DNA of 64,000 nt from Neisseria perflava (lineage in GTDB: Bacteria; Pseudomonadota; Gammaproteobacteria; Burkholderiales; Neisseriaceae). Positions within the stretch are counted from its first letter, which is position 1. Every line of letters begins with the position of its first letter. Location of the stretch: assembly GCF_002863305.2 (NCBI RefSeq), contig NZ_CP136962.1:1674001-1738000 (forward strand), written 5' to 3'. The notes below the pieces were generated by a model. That model saw only the letters and a list, made by a program, of their open reading frames with translations, was not told the DNA's origin and did no database searches. A program made the translations under genes and the position numbers. Of this stretch, positions 18,705-27,099 are shown one piece after another.

Positions 18705-20300
18705 ATGAAACCGTTTTTCTGCAAAACCGCCATTGCCCTCAGCCTGACCCTCCCCGCCGCCGCTAATGCTGCCGAGTATGTCTGCAATGTTGAAGGCATC
18801 ACCGTTTATGCTTCATACCAGATCAATGACGCCTGTCGCATAGTTGAAACAAACAATGTAACAGAAAACAGCGTCGTTGCAATTCCAGGCGACACTCCGG
18901 TTTTAAAAACGGTACAAACAACAGAATTTAAAGCATCTGCCGCTGACTACGTTCATGCTTCTCATGCAATGCCTGCAGTACAAACCCCAGTCGTTGTTGC
19001 TCGAAATGAATACGGTATTCCGGCACCTATTTCCATTCCGATGGCACAAACTCGACAAGCTGTGCCTGCGAATAAAACCATTGCAGACAGCGTAATCGTT
19101 CCCAACAATACGCCTGTTTTAGAAACACCAGCCGTTGCAAAACCTGAAAACTATGTTGTCGATACTGCTGTCCACAACACAACTCCTGTCGTACAAACGC
19201 AGACGACTGCCGTTCAAGCGGACAACACTATTGTTCCTCCAATGCTTGCCGCGCAAACCCAACCTACCGTTGCGGCCGACAAAGCCATTGCAGACAGCGT
19301 AATTGTTTCCAACAATACGCCTACTCTGGAAGCGCCGCCCACAATAAAAGCTGAAGACTATGTTGCCGACACTACTGTCCGCAATACAACTCCTGTCGTA
19401 CAAACTCAGTCTAGTGCAACCCAAACAGAAAACAGTGTTGTTCCTGTCATGCTTGCCGCACAAGCCCAACCTACTGCTTCTACCGAGAAAACAGTTTCAG
19501 ACGGCATTGCTATTATTAATGAAACACCAGCTGCTCAACCTGTTGTGCCTGCAATCCAAATTCCACAAGAGATTATTCAGAACTCGACAGCTCAGCCGCA
19601 AACTTCAACTACCAAAAATAGCCAAGCGGTAACAGCTCAGGATGAAGCGCTCGATAAAACACCTGCCAAAGTCGAGACTAAGCGCAAAGGCAAAACTTAT
19701 GCCAAAACCTCCTCTCGACGCAAAGCCAAGGTCAACCGTACCAAAACAGCCGTTGTCCGCACATCCGAAGAACAAGCAGCCAAAACTATTGCCACCGCTT
19801 CGGTCGAACCAAGCACGCCGGCAACTGCCACTCCGGTAGAGCATGGCAAAACCACTGTCCCAACACCTTTCCCTCAAGCATACAAACCGGCAGCCGACAT
19901 TTTGCTGGATAAAGAAAATAATGACAGTGATATCAAAATTCTGCCAAATGTACCGATTACCAGCGTGACCAACACAGCCGAAGCTGCCAATCCGCGCCTC
20001 AATATTACCCTGCGCAACCGTCAGAACAAATCACGCAGTTCTTCATACAGCAAATACAAAGCCCCTGTTATCCGTACAGCACCTGTGGTTACGCCGGCTC
20101 CTAAGCCAAGCCCTAAAGAAACCCGCAAACAGATATTGCAGACCGAAGTGCGCAATGAACAGGCTGCTATTACCCGCCTTCAAACCCAGCTGAATGCGGC
20201 CAAACAAAAAGGCGATCAAATTAAGATCCAACAGCTGACCCGTACCATCAACGCCCGTAAAGCGAATATCCGCGCTATTCAAGGCGAAATGTCTCGTTGA
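18705..20300 (+). CDS. Secreted repeat protein of unknown function
   Basis: 531 residues from the ATG at 18705, which begins a signal peptide (MKPFFCKTAIALSLTLPAAANA). A TTG ten codons upstream is less likely. Residues about 65-260 are a Thr/Val/Pro-rich region with a 69-residue tandem repeat: copies begin ADSVIVPNNTPVLETP and ADSVIVSNNTPTLEAP, with a degenerate copy before and a partial one after. A basic stretch (TKRKGKTYAKTSSRRKAKV) and a C-terminal coiled coil (about 470-531) follow. I do not recognise the family. The layout suggests an envelope protein, with the basic segment possibly contacting peptidoglycan or LOS (speculative). Confidence 0.75.
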   Translation: MKPFFCKTAIALSLTLPAAANAAEYVCNVEGITVYASYQINDACRIVETNNVTENSVVAIPGDTPVLKTVQTTEFKASAADYVHASHAMPAVQTPVVVARNEYGIPAPISIPMAQTRQAVPANKTIADSVIVPNNTPVLETPAVAKPENYVVDTAVHNTTPVVQTQTTAVQADNTIVPPMLAAQTQPTVAADKAIADSVIVSNNTPTLEAPPTIKAEDYVADTTVRNTTPVVQTQSSATQTENSVVPVMLAAQAQPTASTEKTVSDGIAIINETPAAQPVVPAIQIPQEIIQNSTAQPQTSTTKNSQAVTAQDEALDKTPAKVETKRKGKTYAKTSSRRKAKVNRTKTAVVRTSEEQAAKTIATASVEPSTPATATPVEHGKTTVPTPFPQAYKPAADILLDKENNDSDIKILPNVPITSVTNTAEAANPRLNITLRNRQNKSRSSSYSKYKAPVIRTAPVVTPAPKPSPKETRKQILQTEVRNEQAAITRLQTQLNAAKQKGDQIKIQQLTRTINARKANIRAIQGEMSR

Positions 20301-20314
20301 TTGGTTTTTGATAC

Positions 20315-20350
20315 AAAAGGCCGTCTGAAAATATTTTCAGACGGCCTTTT
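20315..20350 (+). terminator. DUS terminator after the repeat protein gene
   Basis: AAAAGGCCGTCTGAAAA pairs perfectly with its complement around a 3-nt loop, followed by TT. Confidence 0.85.
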
Positions 20351-20407
20351 TAATGGCTTACAACCTATTTACTTCAACAAACTCATTCTCTAAAATCATT
20401 TTCCCTA

Positions 20408-21097
20408 TCACGCCAAAGTATATTTCTTCACATCCCTACCCTCGTGCGCCATTACTGCTTCTATCCAATCGGCGATATTTTGCCAATAATATTGCGACTT
20501 TTCAGACGGCCTATCAGTCTGAGTACCTTCATCATTCAACACAACGGGAACCCCCTGCTCTGCACCGGCTTCAAGCACAATCCAAATACTGCCTTCATGA
20601 GTATCGGCATGAGCTGCTTGATGTTCATATGCCCAGCCAACCGCAGCTTGTCCGCCATTTTGCAAAGACTGCATCGCCAGAGATAATGGATGAAAGTACG
20701 TATCTACATCGTTGTCGGCAGCCACGACCAAAGTTGCACCATGCGTACCTAACGCTTGCGCGGCATGAAAAACGGGGGAGTTGTGCAGATTGGCGATAAA
20801 GTCAAACGGCATCGCGGCGTGATGGTTCAGCACATTGTCTGCCATTTTTTCAAATACGGATGGCGAAGAAAACGGTGTACCGAGAAAAACAGCGCAATCA
20901 GAACGAATTTCGCACTGCTCTTTCAGTTGCCCTGCACCAAGCGCGGCAATCAGGCTCAAGCGGCTGAGGCGGCGGGTATCTATACCGCTTTGCTGCTTTA
21001 AGGTTTGTTTGAGGATTTTACCGCCGGTGCCGGCGTCAGTATCAAAACGCACGGCGGCGGTAATACGGATATTAGGATTTACGGTTGCCATTGCCAT
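20408..21097 (-). CDS. Beta-ketoacyl synthase-like / chain-length-factor protein
   Basis: About 229 residues from MAMATVNPNI. It overlaps the end of the upstream synthase gene by 19 bp. It resembles the N-terminal half of ketosynthases (the Ketoacyl-synt_2 type of aryl-polyene clusters): LSLIAALGAG, CAVFLGTPFSS and LHNSPVFHAAQALGTHGATLVV. The active-site Cys expected in the GTHGAT segment is absent, so it is likely a partner or chain-length factor for the neighbouring complete synthase. It is last in a three-gene operon (ACP, KAS, this gene). Assignment is by pattern and context. Confidence 0.65.
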   Translation of the reverse strand: MAMATVNPNIRITAAVRFDTDAGTGGKILKQTLKQQSGIDTRRLSRLSLIAALGAGQLKEQCEIRSDCAVFLGTPFSSPSVFEKMADNVLNHHAAMPFDFIANLHNSPVFHAAQALGTHGATLVVAADNDVDTYFHPLSLAMQSLQNGGQAAVGWAYEHQAAHADTHEGSIWIVLEAGAEQGVPVVLNDEGTQTDRPSEKSQYYWQNIADWIEAVMAHEGRDVKKYTLA

Positions 21098-22134
21098 ACC
21101 AAAGATGTGTTGCTGCCACCAAAACCAAACTGATTGGCCAAACAGAAAAAGCCGCCTTTTTGTGAAGTCGCGCACTCGGAAAAACGAATTTTCCGCCCCT
21201 GATAATCGTTGCTTTCACCTTGTTTTAAAGCGGATAAAAGCAGGACCGTTTCAAGGGCTGCCGTTGCGCCAAGCGTGTGTCCGATTTGCGGCTTGAACGC
21301 CATCAAAGGGGGCAGTATACCGAATATATTTTCCAGTGCAGCCAATTCGGCGACATCGCTGTCAGCCGTGCCGATGCCGTGTGTTTTAACAGCTGCAATG
21401 CTTTCAGGAGCGATACCTGCAATATCTAACGCACGGCGCATCACCTGCTCTTGCGCTTGGCCATCGCTTTGAATCAGGTCATTGCCTGTATTGGCGGCGT
21501 GTCCGATAAGTTTCAGACGGCCTGAAGATTCAGGAGCAGCGGAAGATAAGGCAAGCGCGGCAACACCTTCGCCTAAAATCAAACCGTTTCCGCCAAAAGG
21601 CTGATACTGTTCGGTCAGCAAACCCAAGCTGTGAAAATGCAGCAAAGTCAGTTGGTTGAGGTTTTCAATACCAAACACAAAGGCTCGCTCCGCCCCGCCG
21701 CGCAAACAATTATCCGCCTGAATCAGCGCATGGGCAGATGAAGTACAGGCAGTAGCGAAACTGAAAATCTGCCGATTGCCGCTACGCCGGCGCAAATCTT
21801 CGGCAAGATAAAGCAGATTGTGTTCCTCTACCGCCCTATTACCCGCAAAATGGCGGTTTTCATATTCGGAGATGGAATAGGAACTGGAACCGATAAACAC
21901 CGGCGCATCGTGCCAGCTTTCAGACGGCCAGCCTGCATTTTCGGCGGCTCGGCGCAAATGTTGTTCGGCAATATCCGCAAATTCCTTCCGCCCCAAACTG
22001 TCGCCGGCGAATGCACGAAAATAAGCAACCTGCTGCGGCTGGTTTAAAAACGTATAAGACACCGCATCAGGCCGTCTGAAATCCGTTTGCGGATTCAAGG
22101 CAGAAGTGGCCGCTGTACCGCAAACCCAACTCAC
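21079..22134 (-). CDS. Beta-ketoacyl-ACP synthase (KAS I/II-like)
   Basis: 351 residues from a GTG at 22134. That GTG shares bases with the ACP stop codon (GTGA) and has GGAG 8 nt upstream; the longer ATG frame would overlap the ACP gene. The thiolase-fold triad is intact: Cys130 in ATACTSSAHA, His252 in KTHGIGTADSD and His286 in QIGHTLGATAA. The protein is shorter than FabF (about 410), lacking part of the N-terminus. With a dedicated ACP and a Cys-less partner, it looks like a specialised type II synthase of the aryl-polyene kind, not housekeeping FabF/FabB. Confidence 0.82.
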   Translation of the reverse strand: MSWVCGTAATSALNPQTDFRRPDAVSYTFLNQPQQVAYFRAFAGDSLGRKEFADIAEQHLRRAAENAGWPSESWHDAPVFIGSSSYSISEYENRHFAGNRAVEEHNLLYLAEDLRRRSGNRQIFSFATACTSSAHALIQADNCLRGGAERAFVFGIENLNQLTLLHFHSLGLLTEQYQPFGGNGLILGEGVAALALSSAAPESSGRLKLIGHAANTGNDLIQSDGQAQEQVMRRALDIAGIAPESIAAVKTHGIGTADSDVAELAALENIFGILPPLMAFKPQIGHTLGATAALETVLLLSALKQGESNDYQGRKIRFSECATSQKGGFFCLANQFGFGGSNTSLVWQWQP

Positions 22135-22421
22135 GCGCCATGCTCCGCACGGATAAACGCCGCCAAATCGCGTACGCACATCATATGTTTGCGCACCATA
22201 CGGTCGCCCTGTAGGCGTACTTGGAAATACTGTTGCAAGGCAACGCTGATTTGCAGCGCATCAAGCGAATCCAAACCGACCGGACTGTCATCGCCAAACA
22301 AAAGCGCATCGTCGGTGAAATCATCCATATCCACATCGTCGGCCTTATCGGCCTCTTGCACGATTAACTTTTTCAATTCCGCTTCCAGCTCGTACTCGGC
22401 CAGTGTAAAGGTGTAAGACAT
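22131..22421 (-). CDS. Acyl carrier protein
   Basis: 96 residues, strongly acidic, with the phosphopantetheine site GLDSLDALQI (Ser52). The pre-site region (KADDVDMDDFTDDALLFGDD) is more acidic than in AcpP, and the tail is longer. It is translationally coupled to the KAS gene by a GTGA overlap. It is therefore a dedicated ACP for the KAS/CLF pair; its product is unknown. Confidence 0.85.
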   Translation of the reverse strand: MSYTFTLAEYELEAELKKLIVQEADKADDVDMDDFTDDALLFGDDSPVGLDSLDALQISVALQQYFQVRLQGDRMVRKHMMCVRDLAAFIRAEHGA

Positions 22422-22464
22422 TTTTTAAACTCCCATTTTTATATCATGAAGCAACAGCTTGTTT

Positions 22465-22498
22465 GAGCGAAACTCGCTACGCTCGTTTTCAGACGGCC
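22465..22498 (-). repeat. DUS plus 24-bp AAACGAGCGTAGCGAGTTTC repeat
   Basis: On the minus strand, GGCCGTCTGA is followed by AAACGAGCGTAGCGAGTTTC, a unit that recurs three times in tandem at 24976-25047. It also contains a GAGCG/CGCTC hairpin. It sits between rsmE and the ACP gene. Confidence 0.6.
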
Positions 22499-22504
22499 CG
22501 AACT

Positions 22505-23230
22505 TTATGCAAAATCGCCCCAAAGCGTCTGCATGGCGGCAATGGCCGCAAGTGAAGCGGTTTCGGTACGCAACACCCGTTTGCCAAGCGTAACGGATTG
22601 AAAACCGGCATCAAATGCCTGTTGCTCTTCCTTCTCCGTCCAGCCGCCTTCCGGGCCGACCATAAACACGACCTTACCGGATTGAGGCCGAACATCGCTC
22701 AGTTTTTGTGCGTGGTTCAAGCTCATTAACAGTTTGGTCGTTTCCTGCGGCAACTGCTGCAGAGCCTGTGCATAAGTCGTCAGTGGCAAAACCTTCGGCA
22801 CAATATTGCGGCCGCTTTGTTCACACGCCGAAACGACGATTTCCTGCCAACGCGCCACCCGCTTTTCAGCGCGTTCGCCGCTCAAGCGGACGACACAGCG
22901 TTCGCTGATGACCGGGCGAATTTCTGCCACGCCCAATTCCACGCTTTTCTGCAAAGTGAAATCCATGCGCTCTGCGGCGGATACCGCCTGTACCAACGTA
23001 ATGTTCAGCGGCGATTCGTTGTCCGTTGCCTCTTCACGCAGAATACGCACGCTGGCGCGGCGTTTTTCCAAAACTTCAGGCAAAGCCGGATATGACTTGC
23101 CATTGCCGTTGAACAACACGATTTCTTCCGTATTTTTCACGCGCAATACATTCAGATGGCGCACCACATTATCGGGCAATTCGACCACGCTGTCGGGGCT
23201 TAAGGCAAAATCAACGTAAAATCGGGGCAT
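22505..23230 (-). CDS. rsmE: 16S rRNA (uracil1498-N3)-methyltransferase
   Basis: 241 residues. An N-terminal PUA-like domain (MPRFYVDFAL, VVRHLNVLRVKNTEEI) is followed by a SPOUT methylase with the knot motifs VGPEGGWTEKE and LGKRVLRTETASLAAIA. It methylates U1498 of 16S rRNA in the 30S subunit. The ACP-KAS genes follow on the same strand after an 83-bp gap. Confidence 0.95.
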   Translation of the reverse strand: MPRFYVDFALSPDSVVELPDNVVRHLNVLRVKNTEEIVLFNGNGKSYPALPEVLEKRRASVRILREEATDNESPLNITLVQAVSAAERMDFTLQKSVELGVAEIRPVISERCVVRLSGERAEKRVARWQEIVVSACEQSGRNIVPKVLPLTTYAQALQQLPQETTKLLMSLNHAQKLSDVRPQSGKVVFMVGPEGGWTEKEEQQAFDAGFQSVTLGKRVLRTETASLAAIAAMQTLWGDFA

Positions 23231-23393
23231 GGTTTCCTGCTTTATTCATGTATATAATTTGAACTTTCGTGAACGAAGTTGAAACACGGCGACATCCTCT
23301 TGCCTGCCTGATTTCGATTTCATCCACTATAATTTAAAACTTCCTGAATTTTAATCCACTGTCACGCAAAACTGCAAAAAACAAGGATACGCC

Positions 23394-24182
23394 GTGCTAT
23401 ACCGTTTACAGAAAGTCGTCCGCCACATCGCCCAAACCGAAGTCATGCCGCGTTTTCTGAACACGCCGTCACGACGCAAGGAAGACGGTTCGGTTTTGAG
23501 TGAAGCAGATTTGGCCGCACAAACCGCTTTTGCCGCCGCCCTGCCCTTATTGGAGGATTGTCCGATGTTGGGCGAGGAGATGAGCGTTCAGGAGCAAACC
23601 CGTTTGTGGAACGAACATTCAGACGGCCTGTGGATTGTCGACCCTATCGACGGCACAAACAACTTCGTCAACGGTTTGCCGCATTTTGCCGTATCCGTCG
23701 CGCTGGTTAAAAACGGCCACGCCGAATTGGGCGTGATTTACAATCCGGTCAGCGGCGAATGTTTCTATGCCGAACGCGGCAAAGGCGCATTCCTCAACGG
23801 CACGCCGCTGCCGCTGCGCTCGGAAAACAAAAAACTCAACGAATCCATTGCCGGCGTAGAAATCAAATACCTGCGTTCGGGCAAACTCGCCAGCCGCATG
23901 AATACCCTTGCCCCATTCGGCACAATCCGTAGCATGGGCAGCAGCACGCTCGATTGGTGCTACCTTGCCAGCGGCCGCTACGATATTTACATCCACGGCG
24001 GACAAAAGCTGTGGGACTACGCTGCCGGCGCATTGATTTTTGAAGAAGCCGGCGGCTGCCTGACCACTTTGGAGGGCGACGATTTTTGGAGCGGCGAACA
24101 TGTATTCAAGCGTTCCGTCATCGCCGCATTGCAACCCGAGCTGTTTCAACAATGGGTGAAATGGATTCGAGAAAATCAGTAA
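23394..24182 (+). CDS. Inositol-monophosphatase family phosphatase (SuhB-like)
   Basis: 262 residues from a GTG at 23394 with AAGGAT upstream. Mg-dependent sugar-phosphatase signatures are present: LGEEMS (first metal Glu), WIVDPIDGTNNFVNG (metal Asp residues) and GGQKLWDYAAGALIFEEAGG near the C-terminus. SuhB-type proteins hydrolyse inositol-1-phosphate and can also act in rRNA antitermination, so the cellular role here is open. Confidence 0.88.
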   Translation: MLYRLQKVVRHIAQTEVMPRFLNTPSRRKEDGSVLSEADLAAQTAFAAALPLLEDCPMLGEEMSVQEQTRLWNEHSDGLWIVDPIDGTNNFVNGLPHFAVSVALVKNGHAELGVIYNPVSGECFYAERGKGAFLNGTPLPLRSENKKLNESIAGVEIKYLRSGKLASRMNTLAPFGTIRSMGSSTLDWCYLASGRYDIYIHGGQKLWDYAAGALIFEEAGGCLTTLEGDDFWSGEHVFKRSVIAALQPELFQQWVKWIRENQ

Positions 24183-24227
24183 AAATACCGTTTATCTTCA
24201 AAAAATCACGATTATCTTGCAACTTAT

Positions 24228-24240
24228 TGAAATTATTTCA
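24228..24240. promoter_or_regulatory. Palindrome upstream of the candidate small RNA
   Basis: TGAAATTATTTCA is a perfect 13-bp palindrome located 31 bp before the -10-like TAGAAT at 24271. It may be a regulator site. Similarity to a Fur box is only partial. Confidence 0.35.
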
Positions 24241-24282
24241 CTTCTTAACAGCATTTAATACTAAAAACGGTAGAATATCAAT

Positions 24283-24393
24283 CGCTGACACAACACCGCT
24301 CTTTCATCCCTTTTGGGCGGTGCAGCAAGTAAGACGTTTTCCCGCAATGTATTGGCCATTCATACTTCTCCCTTAGTATGAATGGTTTTTTTT
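24283..24393 (+). ncRNA. Candidate intergenic small RNA
   Basis: A gene-free stretch between the SuhB-like gene and the YchJ-like gene has a -10-like TAGAAT (24271-24276), a region with local hairpins (CCGCTC to GGGCGGTGC, 24296-24323) and then a very strong Rho-independent terminator that no protein gene on this strand needs. It is not the DUS type. The start is estimated. Neisserial sRNAs such as NrrF are intergenic and Fur-regulated, but I cannot confirm identity. Confidence 0.45.
24356..24393 (+). terminator. Strong Rho-independent terminator of the candidate sRNA
   Basis: CCATTCATACT pairs perfectly with AGTATGAATGG (loop TCTCCCTT), followed by eight T residues. Confidence 0.92.
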
Positions 24394-24410
24394 ATCTGCA
24401 AAAACAGCTC

Positions 24411-24436
24411 AGGCCGTCTGAACGTTCAGACGGCCT
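24411..24436. terminator. Loopless DUS palindrome after the YchJ-like gene
   Basis: The AG-DUS and its complement overlap around ACGT to form a continuous 26-bp perfect palindrome, 11 bp past the minus-strand stop at 24447. Confidence 0.8.
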
Positions 24437-24446
24437 GTTTACATTA

Positions 24447-24914
24447 CTATTTGAAAAACTGTCCGCAACATGCCTTAAACTTTTTGCCCGAACCGCACAA
24501 ACAAGGCTGTTTCATCGTCGGCAAAGCAACGGTCGGATCAATAAAGTACCAACGCCCGTCTATTTTCACAAACGCCGACAATTCATGATGGCACTCAGTT
24601 TGCCCGTTCTCTTCAAAATACGCCTCAAACTCGACCAAAGCATGCAGTTTGCCAAACGGCACATGACGGATAACCTTCAATCCCGACCACTGCGTCTGCT
24701 GACTCCATGCCGCCAAATCCTGCTTGTCCAACAAATTCTGCTGCGCAGGGACAGTCGTGTCCACGATATAGTCGATTTCCTGCAAAACATACGCGCTGTA
24801 ACGCGAACGCATCAACTCTTCCGCCGTCGCGGCCGCCGCCTCACGCGCATGAAACGGTGCGCAACATTCCGCATAAACGCACCCCGACTGACAGGGGCAA
24901 AGTGTAGCCGTCAT
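24447..24914 (-). CDS. YchJ-like SEC-C motif protein (UPF0225)
   Basis: 155 residues. An N-terminal Cys cluster (LCPCQSGCVYAECC), the central LMRSRYSAYVLQEIDYIVDT characteristic of UPF0225, and a C-terminal SEC-C zinc motif (CLCGSGKKFKACC) are visible. These are small cytoplasmic proteins with an NTF2-like fold and unknown activity; the SEC-C motif resembles the zinc motif by which SecA binds SecB. Confidence 0.88.
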   Translation of the reverse strand: MTATLCPCQSGCVYAECCAPFHAREAAAATAEELMRSRYSAYVLQEIDYIVDTTVPAQQNLLDKQDLAAWSQQTQWSGLKVIRHVPFGKLHALVEFEAYFEENGQTECHHELSAFVKIDGRWYFIDPTVALPTMKQPCLCGSGKKFKACCGQFFK

Positions 24915-24975
24915 TCCTAATTACCCGAATAAATCCATTTCAAAATTATAACGCAAACCCGACTCAGGCCGTCTG

Positions 24976-25047
24976 AAAACAAGCGTAGCAAGTTTCGTTA
25001 AAACGAGCGTAGAGAGTTTCGCTAAAATAAGCAAAGCGGGTTTCGCC
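24976..25047 (+). repeat. Three tandem 24-bp repeats following a DUS
   Basis: Units begin at 24976, 25000 and 25024 with the pattern AAAAc-AGCGtAGcgaGTTTCGct. The first unit directly continues an AG-DUS (24966-24977). A fourth partial unit (AAAATAAACGCAAC) follows. The block lies just upstream of the rsxB promoter. Confidence 0.75.
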
Positions 25048-25065
25048 AAAATAAACGCAACAATC

Positions 25066-25074
25066 TGATATAAT
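25066..25074 (+). promoter_or_regulatory. Extended -10 promoter for rsxB
   Basis: TGATATAAT (TG-N-TATAAT) lies 25 bp before the rsxB start. Confidence 0.55.
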
Positions 25075-25098
25075 GCGCCTTTTCGATTTTGACTATCC

Positions 25099-25950
25099 AT
25101 GATGACCATTCCCATCCAAAGCATCAGCCGCCTGTTGCCGCAAACCCAATGTCGTGAGTGCGGCTATGAAGGCTGCTTACCCTATGCGCGCGCCCTGTCG
25201 GCAGGAGAAGCGCCGGTAAACCTGTGCGCGCCGGGTGGGGAAACCGTCATGAAAGATATTGCCGACCTGTTGGGCAAACCCTACCTCGCCCCGGCAAAAA
25301 CACAAATCAAAGCCGTAGCCCTGATTGACGAAGCCGTCTGCATCGGCTGTACCGCCTGTATCCGCGCCTGCCCTGTCGATGCCATTATGGGCGCATCCAA
25401 ACTGATGCACACCGTCATCAGCGACGAATGCACCGGCTGCGGCTTGTGCGTTACCCCCTGCCCCGTCGACTGCATCGACATGGTTCCCGTATCGCAGCCC
25501 TTCCTGCCATCTGCACGCCGTTTCAGCACCTCTGCCGAACCGCGCTTTGCCGCCGCCGAACATGCTCAAAGCCGTTTTGAACGCCATACCGAGCGCAAAC
25601 AGCGCGACGATGCCGAACGCAAAGCCCTGCTGGCGCAACGCGAAGCCGCCGTCAAAGCCAAACAGGCCGCACAGGCACAAACCCAAACAGCCGCACCAAG
25701 CGCCGCATTCAACCCCATGGATTTGATTGCCAAAGCCATGGCCAAAGCGCAATCACAACAGGGCAAACTCGTCTCCTCCGACAACCGCGAAGACTTCAAA
25801 GCACGCCAAATCGAAGAAGCCAAAGAACGCGCCGAACTGCGCCGCGCCCAACGTGATGCCAAATACGGCAACGAAGCCGAAAAAACCGCCGCCATCGAAT
25901 TTCTGCGCCGCTACAAAGCCGAGCAGGAAGCGGCCAAGGAAGCCCGCTGA
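25099..25950 (+). CDS. rsxB: RnfB/RsxB-like ferredoxin subunit
   Basis: 283 residues. An N-terminal Fe-S domain ([14 protein letters not shown], then NLCAPGG) is followed by two 4Fe-4S ferredoxin motifs, [15 protein letters not shown] and [15 protein letters not shown] (about 94-135). The C-terminal 130 residues are a charged Ala/Lys/Glu coiled coil. RnfB normally has an N-terminal membrane anchor, which is missing here, and no other rnf genes adjoin. It may serve as a soluble electron carrier, so the Rnf role is by homology only. Confidence 0.85.
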   Translation: MMTIPIQSISRLLPQTQCRECGYEGCLPYARALSAGEAPVNLCAPGGETVMKDIADLLGKPYLAPAKTQIKAVALIDEAVCIGCTACIRACPVDAIMGASKLMHTVISDECTGCGLCVTPCPVDCIDMVPVSQPFLPSARRFSTSAEPRFAAAEHAQSRFERHTERKQRDDAERKALLAQREAAVKAKQAAQAQTQTAAPSAAFNPMDLIAKAMAKAQSQQGKLVSSDNREDFKARQIEEAKERAELRRAQRDAKYGNEAEKTAAIEFLRRYKAEQEAAKEAR

Positions 25951-26002
25951 TTTCCAAAACAACAAACCATTCCGACCGTATCAGGCCGTCTGAAAACATT
26001 GC

Positions 26003-27019
26003 ATGAAAACCAATAACTTTATGACCACACAAGAATTTCCACACCAGCATACCGCCCATTGCGAAAGCGGTGTGATGTCCACCCTGCTCAAATACCATGG
26101 CCACAATTTAGACGAAGCCATGATTTTCGGCATTGCCCACGCGCTGACGTTTGTCTGGATGCCGCTGATCAAATTAAACGGCATGCCGCTGGTTTCTTAT
26201 CGCACCGCACCGCGCAGCATTATCAAAAACACCTGCAAAGCATTGGGGCTGAAATTATCCGTGCGCAAATTTTCCGACGCACAAAGCGGACAAGCCGCAT
26301 TGGATGCCGCGCTATCCTCAGGCAAACTGGCCGGTTTGCAAACCTCCGTCTTCTGGCTGCCCTACTTCCCGCCACAAATGCGCTTCCATTTCAACGCACA
26401 CAATCTTTTAGTGTACGGAAAAGACGGCAACGACTACCTCATCAGCGACCCCGTATTTGAAACCGTGCAACGCTGCGCCGCCGAAGATTTGCAACGGGCG
26501 CGCTTTGCCAAAGGCGTATTGGCGGCAAAAGGCATGATGTACACATTAGAAGACAACAGGCCGTCTGAAAAAATCATGGCAGACTTGCCCGCTATTATCC
26601 GCAAAGCCATACGCAAAAACGCCAAACATATGCTCGCACCGGTCTTTTTCATCGGTGTAAAAGGCATCCGCACGCTGGCCAAAAAAATCGAGTCCCTGCC
26701 TGCCAAACAAAACGACAAATACCAAAAACTGTTCCTCGGCCATTTGGTGCGGATGCAGGAAGAAATCGGCACCGGCGGCGCGGGTTTCCGCTATATCTAC
26801 GCCTATTTCCTCGAGCAGGCCGCCCGTATCTGCGACAGCCCCGCGTTTCAGACGGCCTCGGAACAAATGACCGCCATCGGCGACCAATGGCGGCAGTTTG
26901 CAGCAATGTGCGTGAAACAGTGCAAAAAGCCGTCCGAAAACGGCTGCCGCGAAATCGCCGCATTTTTGCGCAAGATTGCGGACGATGAAGAAGCGTTGTG
27001 GCGGGGATTGTTGAAATAA
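26003..27019 (+). CDS. BtrH N-terminal-domain acyltransferase-like protein
   Basis: 338 residues. The N-terminal segment HTAHCESGVMSTLLKYHG (Cys20 as likely nucleophile) and the following HNLLVYGKDGNDYLISDP resemble the BtrH_N papain-like domain. A helical C-terminal half (about 190-338) resembles the companion DUF4872 region. In butirosin biosynthesis BtrH transfers an acyl chain from an ACP to an amino group. Here the acceptor is unknown, but an ACP-KAS unit lies 3.6 kb away and an ABC exporter follows on the same strand. A DUS precedes the start by 10 bp. Confidence 0.7.
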   Translation: MKTNNFMTTQEFPHQHTAHCESGVMSTLLKYHGHNLDEAMIFGIAHALTFVWMPLIKLNGMPLVSYRTAPRSIIKNTCKALGLKLSVRKFSDAQSGQAALDAALSSGKLAGLQTSVFWLPYFPPQMRFHFNAHNLLVYGKDGNDYLISDPVFETVQRCAAEDLQRARFAKGVLAAKGMMYTLEDNRPSEKIMADLPAIIRKAIRKNAKHMLAPVFFIGVKGIRTLAKKIESLPAKQNDKYQKLFLGHLVRMQEEIGTGGAGFRYIYAYFLEQAARICDSPAFQTASEQMTAIGDQWRQFAAMCVKQCKKPSENGCREIAAFLRKIADDEEALWRGLLK

Positions 27020-27099
27020 TGGGAATCATGCGGCTTAACTTAAACCGCCGCGTACAGTTTTGAAATTAGGTCGTCTGAAAACTCAAAGAAAAGATAAAA

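Noticed and set aside
24933-25098. Tandem 24-bp repeats as a possible phase-variable tract
   Set aside because: They lie upstream of the rsxB -10 rather than in a coding frame or spacer, and units are imperfect; reported as a repeat only.
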